52,593 nt of DNA from Halieaceae bacterium UBA4452 (GTDB lineage Bacteria > Pseudomonadota > Gammaproteobacteria > Pseudomonadales > Halieaceae): the NCBI GenBank assembly GCA_002389505.1, contig DGPA01000026.1, positions 184,504 to 237,096 on the forward strand. The letters are read 5' to 3'. The position numbers and the translations under genes were made by a program. Shown here piece by piece: positions 8,143-16,596 of the stretch. Position 1 is the first letter of the stretch, and each line of letters opens with the position of its first letter. Below the pieces are notes generated by a model. The model did no database searches, had not been told where the DNA came from, and saw only the letters and a program-made list of their open reading frames with translations.

Positions 8143-10265
8143 CAGCGTGCTTTCCCGATTCGTCCATCCCGCAAGGCGGCGACAACACTATCCCGGGGGC
8201 CGTCAGCCACCACCTTACCAGCATCCATTACCACAATACGATCGACGAGCTCGAGCAGTGAATTACGGTGCGTCACAACAATCATAGTGCGATTTTTTAC
8301 ATAGTCCATAAGATGCTTTTTAACCAGTGCTTCGGTAGAGTGATCCATTGATCCGGTAGGTTCATCAAAAATCAGTATGGACGGCTCATGAATAAGTGCA
8401 CGGGCCACGGCAATGCAACGGCGTTGGCCACCCGATACCGAGTCACCCCGCTCTGATATGGGCAAATCAAAGCCCCTAGGATGTCGGTTTACAAAATCTA
8501 ACAGCCCTGCGCGCTCAGCGGCTAGCAGCAAGGCTTCATCGGAAATACCGCGTTGTGCAAGGGTTAAATTTTCCCGCAAGGTGCCATGAAATAAGGTGAT
8601 GTCCTGGGGCACATACCCCACTGAGCGTCGGTATTCCCGGGGTTCAAGCTGGCGAAGATCAATACCATCAATTAGTACCGCGCCCGCCACCGGTTGGTAT
8701 AAACCCATGGCTAGTTTTGACAGCGTCGACTTACCCGATCCCACGCGCCCCAATATGGCGACGTGTTCACCCTCCTTGATGGTTAAGCTGACATCACTGA
8801 GCGATTGCACCTCTGCATTAGGGTAACTAAAAGACACGTCTTTGAAGGCTACCGCGCCCTTGAAGTGCTCTCGAGAGACAAAAGCACCTTCATCTCGATG
8901 CTCAACCGGTGTGGCAAACAGTCCGTCGAGACTTTTCAAACCGAGACGCGCGTTGTGGTACTGCGTACTTAAGCCCGCCACTTGCCCAAAGGGTTGTGTG
9001 GAACGATTGGCCAGCATAGTTGAGGCTATCAACCCGCCCATGGTCATATCGCCATTAGCGATGAGGTAAACACCGGTAATAATCACCCCTACCGAGGTCA
9101 GCTGCTGACACCACATAGTAAAGTGGGTCACAGACAATGAGGATAACCGCTGCTGAACGCCAACCCCGGCCAAAAATCGCGTTGTGTCCTCCCATTTGCG
9201 CTGCATAATCGACTCAGCACCCATGGATTTTAAGTTCTCCATGCCGGTCAGTGACTCTATGAGGGTGGCATTTCGCAGCGCTCCCGCCTTATAGGTCGTC
9301 TCCGACAGCCTTTGCAGTCGCGGCCGCATGTAGAAGGCGAAGCTGAGCAGCAAGCAGACGCACAGCAGTATGGGGATCAAAATGGGCCAGGCAATCCAGG
9401 CAATCACAGCAAAAAACAACACGGCGAAGGGTAAATCGATCACCGTCGTAATCGTTGCCGAGGTAATGAAGTCACGCAAGGTTTCGAACGAGCGCAGATT
9501 GACGGCAAATGATCCGACCGATGCCGGTCGATGCTCGAGACGCATCCCCAAGGTGTGCTCCATGATCCGCGCTGATAGCTCGACATCCACCCGGCGGCTG
9601 GCCAAATCTAAAAAATGACCCCGTAACGTCTTCAAAATGACGTCCGCAATCAAAATGAAGAACACCCCCGACGCCAACACCCACAGCGTGTCGAAGGCTG
9701 CGTTGGGAACCACTCGATCATAAACGTTCATCGTAAACAGCGGTAACGCCAAAGCGAAGACGTTGATAAAGAAAGCGGCGACTAATACGTCACGGTAAAC
9801 GGGGGTATTTTCCTTTACCGCTGCCCAGAACCAATGGCCCTCGCGTCGGAAGTCTTGGCGACTCACTCGGTTATCGAACCGAAAGCGCGGCCGGGCAATT
9901 AAAACAAAGCCCGTCTGTTTGCCACGAAAACTCTCGAAGTCTTCAGTAATCGGCGAATTCACCAAAGCCGGATAAATGACCTCAGCGTCGCCCGACTCGC
10001 TGCGACCTAAATAGACGCACGCGGTGTTGTCTTGGAGCAAAACAACGACCGGGCACACCTGATTAGGCACCTCGCTGACGTCAAGTGGTTTGAGATTGGC
10101 GTTCAGATTTGCGCGCTTGGCAGCCCGAGTGAGCAAATCCGGCGTCAAGCCCGCGTCGCTCAGGGGCAATCCCGCCGTCAGTGATTCCACTGTAGCGGGT
10201 ATTCCGTGGTGCTGACAGACCACTATCAGGCACTGCAGTAATACATCGTGCTCTGCGCTTTGCAT
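8142..10265 (-). CDS. lapB: LapB-type type I secretion ABC transporter (ATPase/permease)
   Basis: A 707-residue inner-membrane exporter that powers secretion of the adhesin. Residues 1 to about 130 form a C39-like domain; at the position of the catalytic Cys (motif QxDCG) this protein has a valine (EHDVLLQ), so the domain should bind substrate and not cut it. Six TM helices occupy about 160-440. The nucleotide-binding domain shows Walker A GRVGSGKST, signature SVSGGQRR, Walker B ILIFDEP and the H-loop VTHR. The ATG has GAGG six bases upstream. It is the first gene of the lapB-lapC-luxR operon; the 106-base gap to heme A synthase presumably holds its promoter, but I could not identify convincing -35/-10 boxes. 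Confidence 0.92.
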   Translation of the reverse strand: MQSAEHDVLLQCLIVVCQHHGIPATVESLTAGLPLSDAGLTPDLLTRAAKRANLNANLKPLDVSEVPNQVCPVVVLLQDNTACVYLGRSESGDAEVIYPALVNSPITEDFESFRGKQTGFVLIARPRFRFDNRVSRQDFRREGHWFWAAVKENTPVYRDVLVAAFFINVFALALPLFTMNVYDRVVPNAAFDTLWVLASGVFFILIADVILKTLRGHFLDLASRRVDVELSARIMEHTLGMRLEHRPASVGSFAVNLRSFETLRDFITSATITTVIDLPFAVLFFAVIAWIAWPILIPILLCVCLLLSFAFYMRPRLQRLSETTYKAGALRNATLIESLTGMENLKSMGAESIMQRKWEDTTRFLAGVGVQQRLSSLSVTHFTMWCQQLTSVGVIITGVYLIANGDMTMGGLIASTMLANRSTQPFGQVAGLSTQYHNARLGLKSLDGLFATPVEHRDEGAFVSREHFKGAVAFKDVSFSYPNAEVQSLSDVSLTIKEGEHVAILGRVGSGKSTLSKLAMGLYQPVAGAVLIDGIDLRQLEPREYRRSVGYVPQDITLFHGTLRENLTLAQRGISDEALLLAAERAGLLDFVNRHPRGFDLPISERGDSVSGGQRRCIAVARALIHEPSILIFDEPTGSMDHSTEALVKKHLMDYVKNRTMIVVTHRNSLLELVDRIVVMDAGKVVADGPRDSVVAALRDGRIGKAR

Positions 10266-10371
10266 AGCTACCTCAACTGACCACTCGGCTTAGCACCGGC
10301 CCTAGAGCCGGAGTATGTCAGTGTCGGGCATTAATGGCTAGACTCGTCGACCCTCTCGCAGCGACGCTTGG

Positions 10372-11403
10372 CTAAATACGTGATGGCTCGGTAATACGCG
10401 CATGCGCGAAAAACAGCACCGCTGTGAGCAGCACCACGGCACCGCTTTGATGCGCCGCTGCAACGGGAATCGCCACCTGGCTGAGCAGCGCAGAGATGCC
10501 CAGCAACACTTGAATTGTCAGCGCGCAGAGCAGGAGATAAACACCATTGCGCACGCGTTTATCTCGACTCATCGACAGGTTTCGCACGGCGACCACGGCA
10601 ACAACAATCACCACAAAATAGGCCAACATGCGATGGTTAAATTGAATGGTGGTGACCTGCTCAAAGGCCGATATCCAACCATCGGCATAGAGTGCTGGGG
10701 GCACAAACGTATCACCCATCAGTGGCCAAGTCGGATAGGAATACCCCGCGTCGGTGCCCGCCACAAAGCCCCCGGTAAGGATCATCAAATAGACCAACGC
10801 CACCAGCCACAGGGGGCGCCATGAGGGCAGGGGCGGTATTGTCCTTGCAGGCGCGGTCAGCCCAAGAATCAACCACACCATGTAGCCATACACGACAATG
10901 GCCAACCCCAAATGCGCGGTCAATCGGTACTGGGAGACATCGGGACGATCGACCAAACCACTCTTTACCATGTACCAACCGAGCAAGCCCTGACAGCCGC
11001 CCAAGACAAATAAAGCCAGAAGCTTCGGGGTCAGTTCACGCTTAACCATGCCACGAGCCAGCAAAAAGACCAAGGGCAAGAAGTACAACAAGCCAATCAA
11101 TCGCCCCAGCACGCGATGCAAGTACTCGTACATAAAAATCACTTTAAAACTGGCCAACGACATGCCGTAATTTATTTTTTGGTACTCGGGAAATTGCTTG
11201 TACTTATCAAACGCCATCTGCCAATCCTCGGCTGACAGCGGAGGGATGGTGCCCATAATGGGGTTCCATTCGACCATCGACAGCCCGGAGTCCGTCAACC
11301 GGGTCACGCCGCCCAGCAAGATCATGCCAAAGATGACCACCGCACATAGCGTCAGCCAGCGGGCAATCCATCGATCGTCGGTATCAGTCACATAGCGATA
11401 CAT
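10372..11403 (-). CDS. ctaA: Heme A synthase (COX15/CtaA family)
   Basis: A 343-residue polytopic membrane protein that oxidises heme O to heme A for aa3-type cytochrome oxidases. It starts in a short cytoplasmic stretch and then shows the COX15 hallmark of the first helix and loop, LLGGVTRLTDSGLSMVEWNP, followed by EYLHRVLGRLIG, a second histidine segment FNHRMLAYF and AHQSGAVVLL near the end. The conserved histidines in these helices are the heme ligands of the family. About eight TM segments are visible. It is transcribed divergently from the uup-like gene and lies upstream of lapB on the same strand, without functional link. A GGAG is found about ten bases before the ATG. No other cytochrome oxidase assembly gene is nearby. 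Confidence 0.93.
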   Translation of the reverse strand: MYRYVTDTDDRWIARWLTLCAVVIFGMILLGGVTRLTDSGLSMVEWNPIMGTIPPLSAEDWQMAFDKYKQFPEYQKINYGMSLASFKVIFMYEYLHRVLGRLIGLLYFLPLVFLLARGMVKRELTPKLLALFVLGGCQGLLGWYMVKSGLVDRPDVSQYRLTAHLGLAIVVYGYMVWLILGLTAPARTIPPLPSWRPLWLVALVYLMILTGGFVAGTDAGYSYPTWPLMGDTFVPPALYADGWISAFEQVTTIQFNHRMLAYFVVIVVAVVAVRNLSMSRDKRVRNGVYLLLCALTIQVLLGISALLSQVAIPVAAAHQSGAVVLLTAVLFFAHARITEPSRI

Positions 11404-11504
11404 AGTGCTTGCTCTCCCAGATTGGTTTTCTTTTGTGGGATTTTAACCGATTCACGGCGACTGTGGTGGTGCCGTACAATCCGCGCACACACTCGGAGAT
11501 CACT

Positions 11505-13385
11505 ATGTCCCTTTTACGCCTCGATAAGGTCGAGCTGCATTTCGGTACCCATGTCATTTTAGATCAGGTGAGTCTCAATTTGAGCGCCGGTGACCGGCTG
11601 GGTCTACTTGGTCGCAACGGAGCGGGTAAATCGACGCTGTTTAAGGTGTTGTCAGGCGAAATGATCCCCGATGACGGCGAACGGTGGCTGACCCCTGCCG
11701 CTCGATTGGCTCGACTTGAGCAAGAACTCCCGGGAGCTGAAGATTTAACCGTTTACGACAGCATTGCTGGGGGCTTGGCCGATGTGGGTAAATTACTAAG
11801 CCGCTACCATCAGCTCATTGAGTTGGGCTTGGATGCCAATATGGACGAGTTAGCAGACGTACAGCAAGGTTTGGAAGCCGCAAACGGCTGGCTGCTACAA
11901 CAACGGGTTGACACGATTATTACCCAGTTGGATCTGCCTGCAGACACACTGTTAAGCGCACTATCAGGGGGTTGGCGCCGCCGCGTATCTCTGGGTCGAG
12001 CGCTGGTGACTCAGCCAGACATCTTGCTGCTTGATGAGCCCACCAACCACTTAGATATTCCCACCATTGAATGGCTCGAGGAGCAACTAGCCGCCTATCG
12101 AGGCGCCCTAGTACTCATTACTCACGACCGGCGTTTTCTGCAAAATGTTGTCACCTCCATAGCCGAGCTCGAGCGCGGCCATCTGTCTGTCTGGCAAGGT
12201 CATTATCAGGGGTTTCTAGCATTTCGAGCCCAGGAGCTCGCCGCTGAGGAGCGTGCCAATGCCTTGTTTGATAAAAAGTTAGCCCAAGAAGAGGTGTGGA
12301 TTCGGCAGGGAATCAAAGCGCGTCGCACCCGCAACGAAGGGCGGGTGCGCGCCCTTGAATCGATGCGCCAACAGCGAACTGAGCGCCGAGAGCGCACTGG
12401 ACGAGCAAATTTTGATATTGAGGACGCCCGTCAGTCAGGCAAGTTGGTCGCTGATATTCAACACATCAGCTTTGCCTACGACAGGCAGACAATTGTGCGT
12501 GATTTTTCAACCGTGATACAACGCGGCGACCGCATCGGCATTGTCGGCCGCAATGGTATTGGCAAAACCACGCTGGTGAAGTTATTACTCGGGCAACTCG
12601 CTCCAGAGACGGGCATTGTTAGCGTGGGTACCAAGCTTGAGATTGCTTACTCCGATCAACTGCGCGGTCATTTAAAACCCGACGAAAACCTCATTGATAA
12701 CGTCTGTGGGGGACAAGACTTTATCGAAGTCAACGGCAAAAAGCGTCACGCTATCAGTTATCTGGGAGATTTTTTATTCACCCCTGATCGAGTGCGGACC
12801 CCGGTTAAAGCCCTCTCAGGGGGCGAGCGCAATCGGGCAATATTGGCCAAATTGTTTACCAAACCAGCCAATCTGCTCATACTCGACGAACCCACCAATG
12901 ACTTGGATATTGAAACCCTTGAATTACTCGAAGAAATTCTCATCGATTTTCAGGGCACCTTACTCCTTGTCAGCCACGACCGAGACTTCATGGATCGCTG
13001 TGTCACCAGTTTGCTGGTCATGCAAGAAGATGGTCACATCGAAGAGCAAGCGGGCGGCTACAGCGACTGGGAGGCGCGCGGTGGTCGGCTAAGGGTGGGC
13101 AATGTCGGGGAAGCCGATCCGCAGGGCAACCCAGTGGTGGCCCCCGCTGCCCAGACCAAGGCCCCGAAGCGTAAACTCAGCTACAAAGAGCAGCGGGAGT
13201 TAGCTGATCTACCTAGCGAGCTAGAGCGCCTCGAAACCGAGCAGAACGCCTTGGAAACGGCGATCACTGATCCCGGATTCTATCGCCAAGATAACGCCAC
13301 TGTCGTTGCGCACATGGCCAAACTCTCGGCAGTGGGGGCGGCACTGGATACCGCTCTGGAGCGCTGGGCTGACTTGGAGAGTTGA
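11505..13385 (+). CDS. uup: ABC-F family ATPase, Uup type
   Basis: A 626-residue soluble protein with two ABC ATPase domains and no TM segments, the ABC-F layout. Domain 1 has GRNGAGKST, LSGGWRRRVSLGRAL and LLLDEPTNHLD; domain 2 has GRNGIGKTT, LSGGERNRAILAKL and LILDEPTNDLD. A charged linker (about 245-310) joins them, and the C-terminal 80 residues form the coiled-coil DNA/RNA-binding tail of Uup (KRKLSYKEQRELADLPSE). Uup proteins act on ribosomes and affect transposon precise excision. The frame is open to 11409, but ATG 11505, giving MSLLRLDKVELHFG, has a GGAG upstream and fits the family. It is divergent from heme A synthase and convergent with the aminotransferase. Confidence 0.93.
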   Translation: MSLLRLDKVELHFGTHVILDQVSLNLSAGDRLGLLGRNGAGKSTLFKVLSGEMIPDDGERWLTPAARLARLEQELPGAEDLTVYDSIAGGLADVGKLLSRYHQLIELGLDANMDELADVQQGLEAANGWLLQQRVDTIITQLDLPADTLLSALSGGWRRRVSLGRALVTQPDILLLDEPTNHLDIPTIEWLEEQLAAYRGALVLITHDRRFLQNVVTSIAELERGHLSVWQGHYQGFLAFRAQELAAEERANALFDKKLAQEEVWIRQGIKARRTRNEGRVRALESMRQQRTERRERTGRANFDIEDARQSGKLVADIQHISFAYDRQTIVRDFSTVIQRGDRIGIVGRNGIGKTTLVKLLLGQLAPETGIVSVGTKLEIAYSDQLRGHLKPDENLIDNVCGGQDFIEVNGKKRHAISYLGDFLFTPDRVRTPVKALSGGERNRAILAKLFTKPANLLILDEPTNDLDIETLELLEEILIDFQGTLLLVSHDRDFMDRCVTSLLVMQEDGHIEEQAGGYSDWEARGGRLRVGNVGEADPQGNPVVAPAAQTKAPKRKLSYKEQRELADLPSELERLETEQNALETAITDPGFYRQDNATVVAHMAKLSAVGAALDTALERWADLES

Positions 13386-13443
13386 GTAGCAGACTGGCAG
13401 GGGGAACCAAACGACAGGGTATTCAAGATTCCCAGCAGACACC

Positions 13444-14631
13444 CTAGAGCACCGACACAACCGCGTCGACGACCTTATCAAGGTTACTGCTATTGAGACT
13501 GGCGACGTTGATGCGCGACGAATCGAGCATGTACAAGCCTTTGTCTGAGCGCAGCTGCAGGGCCTGCTCTTTGCTCAATCCTAGGAATGAGAACATGCCT
13601 TTTTCCTCAGCAATAAAACCAAAATCTCGACCCGTCGCCGCCTGTAAGCGATCACCAAAGTCGACTCGCAGGCTATTGATCCGACGGCACATGGCCGTCA
13701 GTTCCGCTTGCCACTCTTGGCGTAACTTGGCATCACTCAGAATGCGGCCAGCAATAATAGCGCCGTGTGCGGGAGGCATTGAATAAATGCGCCGGGCGGC
13801 GGCGGTCGCTTGACTGCCGGTCGCCTGCGCCGCGCGCGCATCTTGACCGACAAAAATAGCCAGGCCAGTACGCTCCCGATACAAGCCCATATTTTTCGAG
13901 CATGAGGCAGCAATCACCACTTCTGGGGTGTTATCCACGAGGGCCCGTAAGCCAAATACATCCTGCTCAAGGCCGTCGCCGAACCCTTGGTAGGCCAGGT
14001 CGATCATTGGCGTAAAGCCCTGCTCAGCCGCCATTTGCGCCACAACCTGCCATTGCTCGGCATTCAAATCTGCGCCACTAGGGTTGTGGCAACAGCCGTG
14101 AAACAGCACGATGTCCCCTTTTTGCGCGCCTGTTAAATCGTCAACCATCCCCTGAAAATTGACCCCATGTGTCCCGGGGTCGTAATACCGGTACTGAGTC
14201 AACTCCAACCCAACGCTACCAATGAGAGGAATATGCACGGGCCAGGTAGGGTCACTCACCCAGACTTTGCCGCCGGCACCAGAAGCCTTGAGCACTTCAG
14301 CGCCCAAGCGCACCGCCCCACAACCCCCTGGGGTCTGCACCGCGGCCACGGCACCCTTGCGGCTAGCGAGCAGGTCAGCGCCGAGAATTAAATCGGTCAT
14401 GCCATCAAGAAACGCTTGATCGCCCTGAGGTGGTATGTACGCCTTGGTGATTTCCTCGTCAACGAGTGCCCGCTGGGCTTGCTTCACCGCGTCAAACACC
14501 GGACACAGGCCTGCCTCATCCATATAAATGCCAATGGTGAGATCGACTTTATTGGGGTTGGTATCAGCGCGACACGCGGCGGCTAGGCCAAGAATTGAAT
14601 CGGGGGGGAGTATGGGCAAATGGTCGAACAT
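13444..14631 (-). CDS. Aromatic/aspartate aminotransferase (class I, PLP)
   Basis: A 395-residue fold-type I PLP enzyme of the TyrB/AspC group, transferring amino groups between aromatic or acidic amino acids and 2-oxoglutarate. The family N-terminus is FDHLPILPPDSILGL, the substrate loop is KVDLTIGIYMDEAG, PLP-binding residues appear in FHGCCHNPSGADL and IDLAYQGFGDG, and the Schiff-base lysine is in AASCSKNMGLYRERTG. The frame is open to 14655; the ATG at 14631 gives the usual family start. Whether it prefers tyrosine/phenylalanine or aspartate cannot be settled from sequence alone, so no symbol is given. It is divergent from cmoA with about 137 bases between the start codons, and convergent with uup, whose stop is 58 bases away. 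Confidence 0.9.
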   Translation of the reverse strand: MFDHLPILPPDSILGLAAACRADTNPNKVDLTIGIYMDEAGLCPVFDAVKQAQRALVDEEITKAYIPPQGDQAFLDGMTDLILGADLLASRKGAVAAVQTPGGCGAVRLGAEVLKASGAGGKVWVSDPTWPVHIPLIGSVGLELTQYRYYDPGTHGVNFQGMVDDLTGAQKGDIVLFHGCCHNPSGADLNAEQWQVVAQMAAEQGFTPMIDLAYQGFGDGLEQDVFGLRALVDNTPEVVIAASCSKNMGLYRERTGLAIFVGQDARAAQATGSQATAAARRIYSMPPAHGAIIAGRILSDAKLRQEWQAELTAMCRRINSLRVDFGDRLQAATGRDFGFIAEEKGMFSFLGLSKEQALQLRSDKGLYMLDSSRINVASLNSSNLDKVVDAVVSVL

Positions 14632-14768
14632 AAAAACAGTCTCTATACATTGCAATGACGGAAAGCGCGAGTATGCGGCAGCGGCGAACGCTGCGCCACC
14701 AGTGCGGGGCGTTTGTTGGTATGCTTGGCTACTTTTACCGATGTTACCGCTAGCGATAGCCCCTAATC

Positions 14769-15503
14769 ATGATGAATTCAGACCGTGACAACCTCTTCGC
14801 TCAAACATTGGCTGACCCCGGCTTGTTCACTTTTAATGAGTCAGTGGTGGGCGTCTTTCCCGACATGATTCAGCGTTCTGTGCCTGGCTATGGGACGGTC
14901 ATCGCCATGACCGGCCAACTCGCTGCGCGTCATGCACGAACGGGCAGCTGCATCGTCGATCTGGGCTGCTCACTGGGCGCTTCGCTGCTTGCCGCTGCAA
15001 GCCATCCTGAAACCGCGGGCTGCGAGTTGATTGGCATCGACAACTCCCCCGCCATGCTCCGCCAGTGCAGGTCCACCCTCGACAAAGCGCTACCCAATAA
15101 CACCATTCGTTTACAGACCGGTGATATTACCGAACAGCACTATGACAATACCTGCGTGTTCATCATGAATTACACCCTGCAGTTTATCCCTCCCAATCGC
15201 CGACTAGCGCTAGTGAAAAAGCTGCGCGACGCCCTTCAGCCCGGGGATATTCTAATCCTGTCGGAAAAAATTGAACTCGCCGAGCCGGCTATGAATGCCC
15301 GCATGATTGACATGCACCATGACTTCAAGCGCGCGCAGGGCTACAGTGACTTGGAAATCGCCAATAAACGCCAGGCGCTAGAAAATGTCCTCATACCTGA
15401 AACCCGCCAAGGCCATATTGACCGCCTAAATCAGGCGGGCTTTAGTCACTGTGACGTGTGGTTTCAATGCTTCAACTTTGCTTCGTTCATTGCAGTGGCA
15501 TGA
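14769..15503 (+). CDS. cmoA: Carboxy-S-adenosyl-L-methionine synthase
   Basis: CmoA converts SAM and prephenate to carboxy-SAM, the donor that CmoB uses to make 5-carboxymethoxyuridine at wobble position 34 of several tRNAs. The 244-residue protein has the class I methyltransferase fold: IVDLGCSLGASLLAA (motif I), IGIDNSPAML, and VFIMNYTLQFIPPNRR after strand 4. The N-terminal DRDNLFAQTLADPGLFTFNE is typical of CmoA. Two adjacent ATGs at 14769 and 14772 are both possible starts, and no strong ribosome-binding site is visible. Its stop overlaps the cmoB start in an ATGA, so the pair is translationally coupled, which is the common arrangement in gammaproteobacteria. Confidence 0.95.
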   Translation: MMNSDRDNLFAQTLADPGLFTFNESVVGVFPDMIQRSVPGYGTVIAMTGQLAARHARTGSCIVDLGCSLGASLLAAASHPETAGCELIGIDNSPAMLRQCRSTLDKALPNNTIRLQTGDITEQHYDNTCVFIMNYTLQFIPPNRRLALVKKLRDALQPGDILILSEKIELAEPAMNARMIDMHHDFKRAQGYSDLEIANKRQALENVLIPETRQGHIDRLNQAGFSHCDVWFQCFNFASFIAVA

Positions 15504-16489
15504 CCATACCGGAGTTCTTACAGGCCGATTTTACCGCCCTCAATGAACGCTGGCGTGATACCGAGCTCGACCCTTGGCGGTTGGTACTGGCTCATCATTG
15601 CGAACGGGGCATGTCCGCTCAGCGCTACGGGGACATACCGCGCTGGCACCAAGCCCTAAAAGACTTGCCCACCATTGACCCGGCGACCATTCAACTCAAT
15701 GCGCCTCGGGTGGGCTGTCAGGGGCCTATACGCGCCACACAGCGCGCCGACTTAGAAACCGCGCTGCGAGGGCTGCAACCCTGGCGCAAGGGACCTTTTG
15801 AGCTGTTTGGCGTGCATATCGATACCGAGTGGCGCTCTGACTGGAAATGGGATCGACTGTTACCGGGGCTCAAACCACTCACCGGTCGACGGGTATTGGA
15901 TGTCGGGTGCGGTAGCGGCTACCACTGTTGGCGAATGTTGGGCGCTGGAGCGAAGGAAGTCATTGGCATCGACCCGACACCGCTGTTCGTGCTTCAGTTC
16001 AAAGCGCTGCAGTTCTATTGTCGGCAAGCGAATATCCACGTGCTGCCCACCGCGATGGAGCATCTGCCCCGCCCCCTAAAAGCCTTCGACAGCGTATTCT
16101 CCATGGGTGTGCTTTATCATCGACGATCACCCATCGATCACTTACACGAGCTGCGAGACGCACTGGTCAGTAACGGCCAGCTCATCTTAGAAACCCTGGT
16201 GGTCGATGGTGACGCCACCTCGGTATTAGTGCCGGGAGGGCGCTACTCACGCATGGGCAATATTTGGTTTCTACCCAGCACCCTTGCCCTAACGGGCTGG
16301 CTGGAGAAGTTGGGCTTTAGCCATGTCGACCTCGTCGACTGCGGTTATACCACGACGGCAGAACAACGCAGCACCGACTGGATGACCTTTCATTCCCTGG
16401 CGCAGTTTTTGGATCCTCGCGATAAGCGTAAAACGGTAGAGGGTTATCCAGCGCCCCAGCGAGCCATTATCGTCGCCGATGCCCCGTGA
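15500..16489 (+). CDS. cmoB: tRNA 5-carboxymethoxyuridine(34) synthase
   Basis: CmoB carboxymethylates 5-hydroxyuridine-34 of tRNA using the carboxy-SAM made by CmoA, widening wobble decoding. The 329-residue protein has an N-terminal extension (about 1-115, with KGPFELFGVHIDTEWRSDWK just before the catalytic fold) and a methyltransferase domain with RRVLDVGCGSGYHCWRMLG and FSMGVLYHRRSPIDHL. The end SLAQFLDPRDKRKTVEGYPA is characteristic of CmoB. The start ATG at 15500 lies within the cmoA stop (ATGA overlap); an upstream in-frame ATG at 15458 would be inside cmoA and is not favoured. It converges on the lon gene with 107 bases between stops. Confidence 0.95.
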   Translation: MTIPEFLQADFTALNERWRDTELDPWRLVLAHHCERGMSAQRYGDIPRWHQALKDLPTIDPATIQLNAPRVGCQGPIRATQRADLETALRGLQPWRKGPFELFGVHIDTEWRSDWKWDRLLPGLKPLTGRRVLDVGCGSGYHCWRMLGAGAKEVIGIDPTPLFVLQFKALQFYCRQANIHVLPTAMEHLPRPLKAFDSVFSMGVLYHRRSPIDHLHELRDALVSNGQLILETLVVDGDATSVLVPGGRYSRMGNIWFLPSTLALTGWLEKLGFSHVDLVDCGYTTTAEQRSTDWMTFHSLAQFLDPRDKRKTVEGYPAPQRAIIVADAP

Positions 16490-16596
16490 CCGCGCATGAA
16501 GTCTGACACTCCCTCAGAGCAAAGCCGTTTTGGGCAAACCCGTTAACGACTGACATGGCCCCGGGACCTAACGCAGGGCGTGCTGCACCCCCACGG

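Noticed and set aside
10266..10371. Promoter or terminator between heme A synthase and lapB
   Set aside because: A short CCGGC/GCCGG hairpin and some AT-rich hexamers exist, but no spacing or T-run gives a confident call.
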